The notes under the pieces: model-generated
The model's database searches: none
The model's input: only the letters and a program-made list of their open reading frames with translations
Told to the model about the DNA's origin: nothing
Shown here: positions 6,127 to 13,741 of the stretch, one piece after another
Position numbering within the stretch: the stretch's first letter is position 1
Layout of the letters: each line of letters opens with the position of its first letter
Made by a program: the position numbers and the translations under genes
Source: an uncultured Thermanaerothrix sp.
GTDB lineage: Bacteria; Chloroflexota; Anaerolineae; Anaerolineales; Anaerolineaceae
Direction of reading: 5' to 3'
Assembly (NCBI RefSeq): GCF_938028735.1
Contig: NZ_CALIMF010000013.1
Span: 1 to 39,507, forward strand
Length of the DNA stretch: 39,507 nt

Positions 6127-7358
6127 GGCGCGCTGTTTACGAAGTGGAGCTGCTCTCGCCTGCCTATGGTGGCACCTGCTTGGGGCGGTTACCGGATGGG
6201 CGGGCGGTCTTTGTGCCGTTTGGGCTGCCGGGTGAGCGGGTGCGGGTGCGTTTGGTTGAGAGTAAGCGCACCTTTGCCCGCGCTGAATTGCTCGAGGTGT
6301 TGCAGCCCGCTTCCCAGCGCATTACGCCACGCTGCCCGCACTTTGGCAAGTGTGGGGGTTGTCATTACCAGCACACCGATTACGCCACGCAGTGCGCGCT
6401 CAAAGCGGCCATCTTGTACGAGCAACTTCAGCGCCTAGCGGGTATCCCCGAGCCGCCGCTGCGCCCCCTGGTGCCTTCCCCCTGCACCTGGAATTACCGC
6501 AACACGGTGCAGTTTCACCTGGATGAGCAGGGACGCCTAGGTTACCATCGCGCCGATTCGCACCAAGTGGTGGCCATCCAAGAGTGTCATCTACCCGAGC
6601 CGGTGCTTAACCAGGTCTGGCCACAGTTGGATTTTGAGCCTCTGCCGGGTCTGGAGCGGGTGGAGTTGCGCGTGGGTAGTGGGGAAGAGGTGCTCTTGAT
6701 TTTGGAAAGCCACGACCCCCAACCCCCGGAGTTTAGCGTGGACTTCCCCCTTTCGGCGGTGCACCTTAGCCCGGCGGGAACGATTGTGCTGGCCGGCGAG
6801 GACTACCTGGTGATGGAGGTGCTGGGGCGTCCCTTTAAGGTTTCGGCGCCCTCGTTCTTCCAGATCAATACCGCTCAAGCGGCGGCCATGGTGCAGCACT
6901 TGCTGGAGATCCTGCCCCTAACGTCGCAAACCACCTTGCTGGAGGTCTATTGCGGGGTGGGGCTGTTTACGGCCTTTTTGGCACCGCGGGTGGGGCGCTG
7001 CCTAGGGGTGGAGGTTTCACCCAGTGCCTGTGAGGACTTTGCGGTCAATTTGGATGAGTTCGACCACGTGACACTTTACCAGGGCGCAGCGGAAGAGGTG
7101 TTGCCCTGGCTAGAGGTACGCCCGGATGTGGTGGTGGTGGACCCTCCCCGCGCCGGCATGGCGCCGGCAGCGCTAGAGGCGCTCATCCGCCTGGAACCCA
7201 CTTACATTGCTTACGTTTCCTGCGATCCAGCCACCCTAGCACGTGACCTGCGGCGGTTGGTGGAGGCTGGCTATACCTTGCGTCAGGTGACGCCGTTTGA
7301 TCTTTTTCCCCAGACATACCACATTGAGAGCATTAGCCTGTTGATGCGGGTGGGGTGA
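6108..7358 (+). CDS. RlmD/RumA-type (uracil-C5) RNA methyltransferase with TRAM and Fe-S
   Basis: Predicted SAM-dependent enzyme that methylates C5 of a uracil in 23S rRNA, or in tRNA in some relatives. The N-terminal TRAM domain spans about residues 10-65. A [4Fe-4S] site is formed by C76, C82, C85 and C160, the RumA pattern. The SAM-binding LLEVYCGVGLFT starts near 278, DPPRAGM is near 346, the catalytic nucleophile is C372 in SCDPATLARD, and the terminal HIES carries the general base. The longest frame starts at TTG 6108 with GGAAG (6096-6100) 7 bases upstream, overlapping the CBS gene; GTG 6144 is an alternative that would start right at the TRAM domain. The precise RNA target cannot be told from sequence alone. 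It converges with thiP, only 3 bases away. Confidence 0.85.
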   Translation: MGQHDLRRAVYEVELLSPAYGGTCLGRLPDGRAVFVPFGLPGERVRVRLVESKRTFARAELLEVLQPASQRITPRCPHFGKCGGCHYQHTDYATQCALKAAILYEQLQRLAGIPEPPLRPLVPSPCTWNYRNTVQFHLDEQGRLGYHRADSHQVVAIQECHLPEPVLNQVWPQLDFEPLPGLERVELRVGSGEEVLLILESHDPQPPEFSVDFPLSAVHLSPAGTIVLAGEDYLVMEVLGRPFKVSAPSFFQINTAQAAAMVQHLLEILPLTSQTTLLEVYCGVGLFTAFLAPRVGRCLGVEVSPSACEDFAVNLDEFDHVTLYQGAAEEVLPWLEVRPDVVVVDPPRAGMAPAALEALIRLEPTYIAYVSCDPATLARDLRRLVEAGYTLRQVTPFDLFPQTYHIESISLLMRVG

Positions 7359-7361
7359 GCC

Positions 7362-9083
7362 TCACCAGGTTTGGGGCAGCCCCGGCAGGCGCAAGCGTTC
7401 GATCACGGCAACGCCAAGCCCGCATAGTATCATCAAAATCGTGGACATGGCCAGGGCTTGTCCGTAATTTAACGCCCCTGGCTGGGAAATGAAGCGGTAA
7501 ATCGCTACCGGCACGGTGGGATACTCTGGGCGCACCAGGAACATGGTGGCGCCGAACTCCCCCAGTGAAGCGGTGAACGCAAACACTGCTGCCACGATAA
7601 CCGCGCGCAGGACAATTGGAAAATCCACTTCCCACCACACACGCCATGGAGACGCCCCCAAGACGGCAGCGGCCTGGCGCAGATTAACAGGGATGGCAAC
7701 CAGTGCCGGCTGCAGGGTGCGCACCACAAAGGGCAGTGCCACCAGTGTGTGAGCAATCGGGATCATGAGCGGAAAATCCCGCGCGATCAGCGGCGGGCGG
7801 TTGAAGACGACGATGAAGCCCAGTCCCAGGGTTACCGCGGAAGTGCCCAGGGGAAGCATGAGCAGGATATCCAACCAGCGTGGCGGACGGCGCAGGCGCG
7901 TCATGGCGGCAGTGGTTAATCCACCCAGACCAAGGGCCAGGCCCATGGTGGCACCCGCGTAAAGTAGCGAATTGCGCGCCGCCTGAATCGGGGGCACGTA
8001 GAAGTAGGAACCGCGGCGATTGATGAAAAGTTCACGGTAGTAATCCAGGGTGAACCCCGGCGTGACCGTACCGCGCTCGCCGCGGGCGGCCTCCAAGCGT
8101 GCCACTGAGCGCAAGGGCAGGGCGGCCATGGGCAAGAGGAGCAGCACAATCAATACCGTGAGCATGACCCCGACAAAAGTGCGTTCAGCGAAGGTGCGGG
8201 GCGGGTGGAGCCCCTCACCGTGAACGCGAGGGGCAATAGGGACGCTGACCTGGGCCGCGATGCGCTGATACAGCCATAGAAAGATTAGTGTGCAGCCCAG
8301 TTGCACTACCGAGAGCAGGCCTGCCAGGGGCAGGTTGAGCATTTGCAGGGCCTGGAGATAGATTTCGACTTCCAGAGTGGCGAAGCGCGGCCCTCCCAGA
8401 AGCAGGATTACGCCGAAACTGGTGAAGTCGAAGAGGAATACTAGCAGAGTGGCTGCTAGAATGGCTGGGCGGAGCAAGGGCAAGGTGACTTCCCACAGAG
8501 CCCGCCAAGGTGAAGCGCCCAGCACGCGCGCCGCCTGTTCCAGGCGCGGATCCAGTTGTGCCCAGGCGCTGCCCACCACGCGCAGGACAATGGTGGTGTT
8601 GTAGAAAACATGCGCCAGAAGAATGGCGCCTAGGGAGTGCATCAAGCGGATGGGCGGTTCGCTGAGCCCTAGTCCCTGCATCAACAGGACATTGAACCAG
8701 CCGCGTGGTCCGATCAGGGCGTTGAAGCCAGCGGCGACAACCACGGTGGGCAGGATGAAGGGTAGGGTGGTCAGCACGCGTAGAATGCCCTTCCCAGGAA
8801 AGGTGAAGCGCCCAAATAGATAGGCCCCTGGCAGGCCAACCAGCAAAGTGAGCAGTGTGGAAAGGCCGGCCTGCCAGAGGGTGAAAGCCAGGGGGCGCTG
8901 CAGGCGCCCCCACAGCCCGGGGGAAGGACCCTCGCGGAGCAGGGCTTCTCCGGCCAGGCGCAAGATGCTGAGCAGAGGGGTGAAGTAGAAAATAAGCAGG
9001 AAGAGCAGAGGTAGCAGCCACAGCCCGAGGGCGGCCCATCCTCGGGTTGGGCGGGCAGGCTGAGCAACCGCGCGTGGGCTCAC
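7362..9083 (-). CDS. thiP: Thiamine-type ABC transporter permease (two fused membrane domains)
   Basis: A 573-residue membrane protein made of two permease domains of the iron(III)/thiamine class. Each half carries an EAA-type cytoplasmic loop: QAARVLGASPWRALWEVTLP in the first and QAAAVLGASPWRVWWEVDFP in the second. The near-identical loops and the fused layout match ThiP and FbpB. Thiamine is favoured because the gene is third in a TPP-riboswitch operon after a thiamine pyrophosphokinase and a matching binding protein. It starts at GTG 9083, overlapping the thiB stop (GTGA), so translation is coupled. No ATPase gene (thiQ) follows, and the operon ends tail-to-tail with rlmD. The ATPase must come from another locus if the system is functional. 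Confidence 0.8.
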   Translation of the reverse strand: MSPRAVAQPARPTRGWAALGLWLLPLLFLLIFYFTPLLSILRLAGEALLREGPSPGLWGRLQRPLAFTLWQAGLSTLLTLLVGLPGAYLFGRFTFPGKGILRVLTTLPFILPTVVVAAGFNALIGPRGWFNVLLMQGLGLSEPPIRLMHSLGAILLAHVFYNTTIVLRVVGSAWAQLDPRLEQAARVLGASPWRALWEVTLPLLRPAILAATLLVFLFDFTSFGVILLLGGPRFATLEVEIYLQALQMLNLPLAGLLSVVQLGCTLIFLWLYQRIAAQVSVPIAPRVHGEGLHPPRTFAERTFVGVMLTVLIVLLLLPMAALPLRSVARLEAARGERGTVTPGFTLDYYRELFINRRGSYFYVPPIQAARNSLLYAGATMGLALGLGGLTTAAMTRLRRPPRWLDILLMLPLGTSAVTLGLGFIVVFNRPPLIARDFPLMIPIAHTLVALPFVVRTLQPALVAIPVNLRQAAAVLGASPWRVWWEVDFPIVLRAVIVAAVFAFTASLGEFGATMFLVRPEYPTVPVAIYRFISQPGALNYGQALAMSTILMILCGLGVAVIERLRLPGLPQTW

Positions 9084-10231
9084 CGCAGCACCGTGTCCGT
9101 CCAGGCCTGGATCCAGGCTTCGCGCTTCTCGGCGATCAGCGCTGGGTCAAGGGTGGCCGGTTTTTCGGGGATCTGGGCGTATTTCACAAACGCCTCGGGT
9201 AATTGGGCTTGGCGGTTGACCGGAAAGACGAACATCTGCAAGGGCATGTCTTCCTGGAAGCGGCGATCAAGCATGTAATCTACCCACTTCTCGGCCAGGG
9301 CGCGCTTGGATGTACCTTTGAGGATGCCCACAAACTCAATTTGACGGAAGCAGGTATCGGGAGCGACGATAGAAGCGGTGGGGGCCTCATCCAGCGGCTG
9401 CTCGGCAAAAATCACCTCGGCAGGCGGGCTGGAGCCATAAGAGACCACCATTGGCTGCGGGCCTTTGCCCGAAGAACCGCTGAAGTTAGTATAGTAAGCC
9501 GTCTCCCAATCGTTGACTACGACCACGCCGTTCTCGCGCAGCCCTTTCCAGAAATCCAGGTAGCCCGGATCCCCAAAATGGGCGATGGTGGCCATCAGGA
9601 AGGCCAGGCCAGGCGATGAGGTTGCCGGATTTTCCACCACCAGCAAGCCCTTATACTCGGGTTTGAGCAGGTCTTCCAGCGATTGCGGTACGGGCAGGTT
9701 GCGCTCGGCGAAGTAGCGCTTATCGTAGTTGATGCATACGTCCCCGTAATCCACCGGCAGGACGCGGTGCTGCGGATCGAGGATGAACTCTGAGGGGATG
9801 TTGGTTAGTAACGGAGATGGGTAGGGCTCAAAGAGGTCTTCTTGCAGGGCGCGGGAGAGGAAAGTGTTGTCCACGCCATAGAGGACATCCGCCAGAGGGG
9901 CGCTCTTGGTCAGGATAGCCTGGCTGAGCATGGCACCGGTATCGCCGCTCGGCAGGATGACCAGTTTGACGTTGTATTGGCGTTCAAACTCGGCGATGAC
10001 CTCCTCGCTGGCGGCAAACGAGTCGTGGGTCATCAGGCGCAATTCAGTAGGAGCGGCGGGGGTAGGTGAAGCCACAGGGGCAGTTGTGGGTTCAACCAGC
10101 GCGGTTACCGCCGTTGTCGCCGTTGCCACCGGGGGAGCGGTGGGCGCAGTTGGAGTGGCTGGCGCGCAGGCCGCCAACGTTAGTATCAGCACCATCAGCA
10201 GGATGGTTAGACGTGAAAATAGGGTTCTCAT
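9080..10231 (-). CDS. thiB: Thiamine-type ABC substrate-binding lipoprotein
   Basis: A 383-residue extracellular solute-binding protein of the iron/thiamine class. The signal peptide ends in a lipobox, LAAC with C22, followed by a Pro/Thr/Ala-rich linker to about residue 60. The mature domain opens with LRLMTHDSF, like the strand that starts thiamine-binding proteins, followed by ADVLYGVDNTFLSRAL and later DYGDVCINYD. I infer that it delivers thiamine or a phosphate ester to the permease encoded next. ATG 10231 overlaps the upstream stop codon (ATGA), with GGAGG 5 bases before it. Operon position behind a TPP riboswitch and thiN is the main evidence for the ligand; an iron or putrescine-type binder is less likely. 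Confidence 0.8.
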   Translation of the reverse strand: MRTLFSRLTILLMVLILTLAACAPATPTAPTAPPVATATTAVTALVEPTTAPVASPTPAAPTELRLMTHDSFAASEEVIAEFERQYNVKLVILPSGDTGAMLSQAILTKSAPLADVLYGVDNTFLSRALQEDLFEPYPSPLLTNIPSEFILDPQHRVLPVDYGDVCINYDKRYFAERNLPVPQSLEDLLKPEYKGLLVVENPATSSPGLAFLMATIAHFGDPGYLDFWKGLRENGVVVVNDWETAYYTNFSGSSGKGPQPMVVSYGSSPPAEVIFAEQPLDEAPTASIVAPDTCFRQIEFVGILKGTSKRALAEKWVDYMLDRRFQEDMPLQMFVFPVNRQAQLPEAFVKYAQIPEKPATLDPALIAEKREAWIQAWTDTVLR

Positions 10232-10896
10232 CCTACACCTCCGATAAGGGTTTGCGGGGAGCGGTGGGTGTGGATGCAGAGGAGGAGGCCGCTTTCCAAC
10301 CGAATGTGAGCCTGCGGGGCGATGAGTTCGTTGCTAATGCCACGGGTGCGCTCCGGGTAGAGCGTTTCGCCCCGTAGGGGGTAGCGCAGTCCCTGGGTGG
10401 TGATCCCATGTGCCGGGCCCAAGAGGGGGAGCAGCGAGACCGTCTCCCCCGGCTTGCCCTCAATGGTCGCCTGGTCGCGGATGAGGAAAACTTCCTGCAC
10501 CCCATCGTCCAGGCGCACATCGCAGGCCGCCAGTTCCGGCAGCATCAGCAGGAAGAGGTTACCCAAGGTCTGATCCAGGCGTCCGCCGAGCGCGGCCACC
10601 ACGCGGATGGTGCGATAGCCGGCCCGCGCCACCCATAAAAGGGCTAATTCCAGATCGGTCTCGTTCTTTTCCGCCGGATGGCGTTCGATGCGCACCCCCC
10701 GCACCTGCAACGCGGCCAGTTGCTCCGCCGCAACCGAATCCAGATCGCCGATGAGCAGGTGCGGGTAGCGCCCCAGGCGGCGCACATGCGCCAGACCGCC
10801 ATCGGCGGCGACTAGGAAATCCTGGGGCTGTAGCCAGGCCGCGACCGCGGTAGGGTTTGGGAGTTCGCCGTTGGCAAAGATCACTGCGCGTGTCAT
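10228..10896 (-). CDS. thiN: Thiamine pyrophosphokinase
   Basis: Predicted to transfer pyrophosphate from ATP to thiamine, giving TPP directly and so bypassing the two-step kinase route. The 222-residue protein has the family motifs: FANGELPN near residue 7, VAADGGLAHVRRLG at about 29-42, IGDLDSV near 49-55, and KNETDLELAL near 80, then GGRLDQTLGN. It is the first gene of an operon with a thiamine-type binding protein and permease, which explains how salvaged thiamine is used. ATG 10896 lies 8 bases after GGAG, which is partly buried in a short hairpin. Expression should be repressed by TPP through the riboswitch about 70 bases upstream. Confidence 0.9.
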   Translation of the reverse strand: MTRAVIFANGELPNPTAVAAWLQPQDFLVAADGGLAHVRRLGRYPHLLIGDLDSVAAEQLAALQVRGVRIERHPAEKNETDLELALLWVARAGYRTIRVVAALGGRLDQTLGNLFLLMLPELAACDVRLDDGVQEVFLIRDQATIEGKPGETVSLLPLLGPAHGITTQGLRYPLRGETLYPERTRGISNELIAPQAHIRLESGLLLCIHTHRSPQTLIGGVG

Positions 10897-10900
10897 TAGT

Positions 10901-10917
10901 GGTGCTCCAAAAGCACC
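10901..10917 (-). promoter_or_regulatory. Small hairpin over the thiN ribosome-binding site
   Basis: On the minus strand GGTGCT-TTTGG-AGCACC forms a 6-bp stem whose loop and 3' arm contain the thiN Shine-Dalgarno GGAG (10905-10908). It overlaps the U-tract of the upstream terminator, so it can only matter in read-through transcripts. Confidence 0.4.
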
Positions 10918-10944
10918 CGCCCTCCAAGCAGGGCGGAGGGCGGG
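10907..10944 (-). terminator. TPP-riboswitch terminator
   Basis: On the minus strand, a perfect 10-bp stem (10935-10944 with 10916-10925) and 9-base loop followed by TGCTTTT. The region 10932-10940 is also perfectly complementary over 9 bp to 10973-10981, the conserved 3' part of the TPP aptamer, giving a ready antiterminator when TPP is absent. Confidence 0.8.
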
Positions 10945-10965
10945 AAAATGAGCGGTAGCCTCGTG

Positions 10966-11063
10966 CTATCGTCCCTCCGCCGGCATTACCCGGATCAGGT
11001 TCTGCGGGTCGAGGGCTGGACGGCCCTCCTCTCAGCCCGGCCTCACCGGGCTCCCCGTTGTCT
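10966..11063 (-). promoter_or_regulatory. TPP riboswitch (THI element)
   Basis: Reading the minus strand, the aptamer shows the hallmark strings in order: GGGGAGCCC, GGGCTGAGAGG, then CCTGATCCGGGTAATGCCGG and CGGAGGGA. CTGAGA and the CCTGATC...TAATGCC core are diagnostic of the thiamine pyrophosphate aptamer. It lies between a strong promoter and the thiN terminator. TPP binding should sequester 10973-10981 and let the terminator form, shutting off thiN-thiB-thiP. Confidence 0.95.
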
Positions 11064-11069
11064 GTGTTT

Positions 11070-11098
11070 AGTATAGCCGGAATAAGGGGAAAAGTCAA
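11070..11098 (-). promoter_or_regulatory. Promoter of the thiN-thiB-thiP operon
   Basis: On the minus strand TTGACT (11093-11098) and TATACT (11070-11075) are 17 bases apart, directly before the TPP aptamer. Confidence 0.85.
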
Positions 11099-11315
11099 AT
11101 GGTTGGGGTAGGACATGGGTGATGTTGGCAACCGCTCCAGAGGATTAGGGGACATGCCGAAACCTTGCACCGGGCATTAGGCGACCTTGGGCTACGAATT
11201 GACGACATTAGCTTGAACGCTGTGCTGGGGGCTGCCTGCCCCGCCTTTCTTAGGTAAAATAGAATTATTCTGCACGCTCAAACGTTTATGATTCCTGTCC
11301 GATTGAGGTTTCCCC

Positions 11316-13097
11316 ATGACTGAAGCCCTCTTTACCCAAACCCGCTGGTCGTTGGAGGATCTGTTCCCCGATCCGCAAAGTCCCGAACTGGAGGCTGCCT
11401 TCCAGCGCCTGGAAGAGCACACGGCTGCTCTAGAGGCCCTGCGTCCCACGCTGCGCGAGGACTTGCCCGAAAGTGAGTTTCAGGCCATTCTGGATCGGAT
11501 TGAACAGCTCCACGACCTGGCCTCTCGTCTCTATGGTTATGCTAACTTGCTTTTCAGCGAAGACACCCGCAACCTGATTGCCCAAACCCTGGTGGCGCGA
11601 GTGGAACAATTCCTAGCCGAACTGGCCAATCGTACCCTCTTTTTCGAACTGTGGTGGAAAGGCCTCCCCGATGCGGTTGCGGAGCGCTTGCTTGCGGTTT
11701 CAGGGGATCGGCGTTACTGGCTGGAGACCCTGCGGCGTTTTCGTCCCCATACCCTCAGTGAACCCGAGGAGAAAATCATCAACCTTAAAAACGTGACCGG
11801 TCAGAGCGCGTTGCAGCGCCTGTATGAATCTATCACCAGCCGCTACGTGTTCAAACTGGTCGTGGATGGGGAAGCAAAGGAACTCACCCGCGATGCGCTG
11901 ATGACCTATGCTCGCGGAACCAACCCGGACCTGCGCGCCGCTGCCTACCAGGAACTGTATCGCGTCTACGGTGCAGAGGCGCCCATCCTGGCACAAATTT
12001 ATCAGGCCCTGGTGCGCGATTGGTACAATGAGCAGGTTACCCTGCGCAAGCATCCCAGCCCCATTTCCGCCCGCAATAAGATGAACGACCTACCGGACGA
12101 GGTTGTGGATACTTTGCTGGAGGTCTGCCGTGCCAACACTGAGGTCTTTCGTCGCTTCTTTCGCCTTAAAGCCCGTTGGTTGGGCGTGGAGCGCCTGCGC
12201 CGTTACGACATCTATGCCCCGGTGACCCGTGCAGATAAATTCTACCCCTTTGAACAGGCTGCCTGGCTGGTGTTGGATTCGTTTGAAACCTTTGAACCGC
12301 GCATTGCCCGCTTGGCCCAACGTGTGTTTGAGCAGAGGCACCTCGATTCTGAAGTTCGTCACGGCAAGCGTGCGGGGGCATTCTGCTGGAGTGCGGTGCC
12401 CGGCCTGACCCCCTGGGTGCTGACGAACTACAACGGGCGCGCCCACGATGTGGCCACCTTGGCACATGAATTGGGCCATGCCATTCATTCCATGTTGGCC
12501 GAGCACCACAGCGTCCTAACCTTTCATGCGACCCTACCCCTGGCCGAAACCGCCTCGACTTTTGGCGAGATGCTGTTGGTGGACCGCCTGCTCAATGAGG
12601 AGCAGGACGAAGCTGTGCGCGCTGACCTGCTCTTCCGCCAAATGGACGATGCCTACGGTACCATTCAGCGGCAGGCCTTTTTTGCCCTCTTTGAGCGCCA
12701 GGCGCATGAGATGATCCGCCAGGATGCGGCGCTGGATGACCTGGCTGCGGTTTATCTGGAGAATTTGCGTGAGCAGTTTGGAGATGCGGTGGAACTAAGC
12801 GAAGAGTTCAAGTGGGAGTGGGTTTCCATCCCCCACTTTTACGAAGCCCCGTTCTACGTCTATGCCTATGCGTTTGGGCAGTTGCTGGTGCTGGCACTTT
12901 ATCAGCAGTACCGCCGTGAAGGGGCGGCCTTCCGTCCGCGCTATCTGCGCATCCTTGCGGCAGGCGGCGCCAAGGCCCCCATTCAGGTGTTGAACGAAGC
13001 CGGGGTGGATATCTCGCACGCCGCTTTCTGGCAGGGTGGGTTTGATGTCCTCAGTAACCTGGTGACGCAATTGGAAGCCCTGCCCCTGCCAGCCTGA
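11316..13097 (+). CDS. M3-family oligoendopeptidase (PepF-like)
   Basis: Predicted cytoplasmic zinc metallopeptidase that trims oligopeptides. The 593-residue protein has the zinc motif HELGH at 384-388 within TLAHELGHAIHSM, and the downstream Glu ligand region LAETAST at about 409-415. The stretch before it (FCWSAVPG...VLTNYNG) and the late HFYEAPFYVYAYAFG are typical of oligoendopeptidase F relatives. There is no signal peptide. ATG 11316 is the plausible start, with a weak GAGG upstream. The ICMT-like gene begins 11 bases after its stop, and comEC overlaps that one, so the three may share a transcript. I do not see a confident promoter. Confidence 0.88.
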   Translation: MTEALFTQTRWSLEDLFPDPQSPELEAAFQRLEEHTAALEALRPTLREDLPESEFQAILDRIEQLHDLASRLYGYANLLFSEDTRNLIAQTLVARVEQFLAELANRTLFFELWWKGLPDAVAERLLAVSGDRRYWLETLRRFRPHTLSEPEEKIINLKNVTGQSALQRLYESITSRYVFKLVVDGEAKELTRDALMTYARGTNPDLRAAAYQELYRVYGAEAPILAQIYQALVRDWYNEQVTLRKHPSPISARNKMNDLPDEVVDTLLEVCRANTEVFRRFFRLKARWLGVERLRRYDIYAPVTRADKFYPFEQAAWLVLDSFETFEPRIARLAQRVFEQRHLDSEVRHGKRAGAFCWSAVPGLTPWVLTNYNGRAHDVATLAHELGHAIHSMLAEHHSVLTFHATLPLAETASTFGEMLLVDRLLNEEQDEAVRADLLFRQMDDAYGTIQRQAFFALFERQAHEMIRQDAALDDLAAVYLENLREQFGDAVELSEEFKWEWVSIPHFYEAPFYVYAYAFGQLLVLALYQQYRREGAAFRPRYLRILAAGGAKAPIQVLNEAGVDISHAAFWQGGFDVLSNLVTQLEALPLPA

Positions 13098-13108
13098 GGG
13101 ATAGAGCC

Positions 13109-13741
13109 ATGGGCGAGAGCGGTTTTGGCTGGGTGTTCCTGGCAATGGGCCTCTATGGTGGGTTGCATTCCGCTCTCGCCTCTCACGCCTTCAAGCGTTT
13201 TTTGGCGCGCCGTTGGGGTGCTGAGAGGGTGCAGCGCTACTATCGCCTGATCTACTCGCTGCTGGGTGGGCTGACCCTGCTGCCGGTGCTGGGGTTGATG
13301 GCCCTGCTCCCGGATCAGGTATTGTATCGTCTGACCTGGCCCTGGCTGGGTTTCGCGCTGTTCGGGCAGGGGCTGGGGGTGTGGGTGGTCTGGCGTGGTC
13401 TGCGGGCGACTGGAGCGCTGGCCTTTCTGGGGGTGTTCCAGGCTCTAGGCCAGAACCCGGCAGCCTCTCCGCGCTTGGTGACCGACGATATCTACGCCTG
13501 GATGCGCCATCCCCTTTATACCGGCTCGATGCTGGCCTTATGGTGCATGCCCCTGATGACGTGCAATTTACTGGCGTTCAACCTGGCGGCCACACTCTAC
13601 TTTCTCCTGGGCGCCCGGCTGGAAGAAGCCAAACTGCGCGCCGAGTTTGGGACGGCCTATGCAGACTATGCTCGTCGTACCCCGATGTTCATCCCTCGTC
13701 CCGGCGCGCTGGTGAGGGCGCTGTGCCGCTGTTCTGGCTAG
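13109..13741 (+). CDS. ICMT/NnrU-like membrane methyltransferase
   Basis: A 210-residue multi-span membrane protein of the isoprenylcysteine carboxyl methyltransferase-like superfamily. The diagnostic C-terminal block is present: WMRHPLYTG near residues 131-139, then a hydrophobic hairpin, then ARLEEAKLRAEFG..YADYARRTP, ending in a Pro-rich FIPRPG. This block binds SAM in characterised relatives. Earlier there are three or four hydrophobic segments, starting with a GGLHSALASH motif seen in NnrU-type proteins. The substrate is unknown; isoprenylcysteine itself is unlikely in bacteria, and small thiols or lipids are possibilities. GAGGG precedes ATG 13109. Its last 19 bases overlap comEC. Confidence 0.72.
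   Translation: MGESGFGWVFLAMGLYGGLHSALASHAFKRFLARRWGAERVQRYYRLIYSLLGGLTLLPVLGLMALLPDQVLYRLTWPWLGFALFGQGLGVWVVWRGLRATGALAFLGVFQALGQNPAASPRLVTDDIYAWMRHPLYTGSMLALWCMPLMTCNLLAFNLAATLYFLLGARLEEAKLRAEFGTAYADYARRTPMFIPRPGALVRALCRCSG

Noticed and set aside
11227..11250. GGGGC/GCCCC hairpin followed by TTTCTT upstream of the oligopeptidase.
   Set aside because: A 5-bp stem with the T-rich run three bases away is too weak to call a terminator or attenuator.
13381..13722. Upstream extension of the comEC frame.
   Set aside because: It lies entirely within the ICMT-like gene in another frame, and GTG 13723 has a proper ribosome-binding site.
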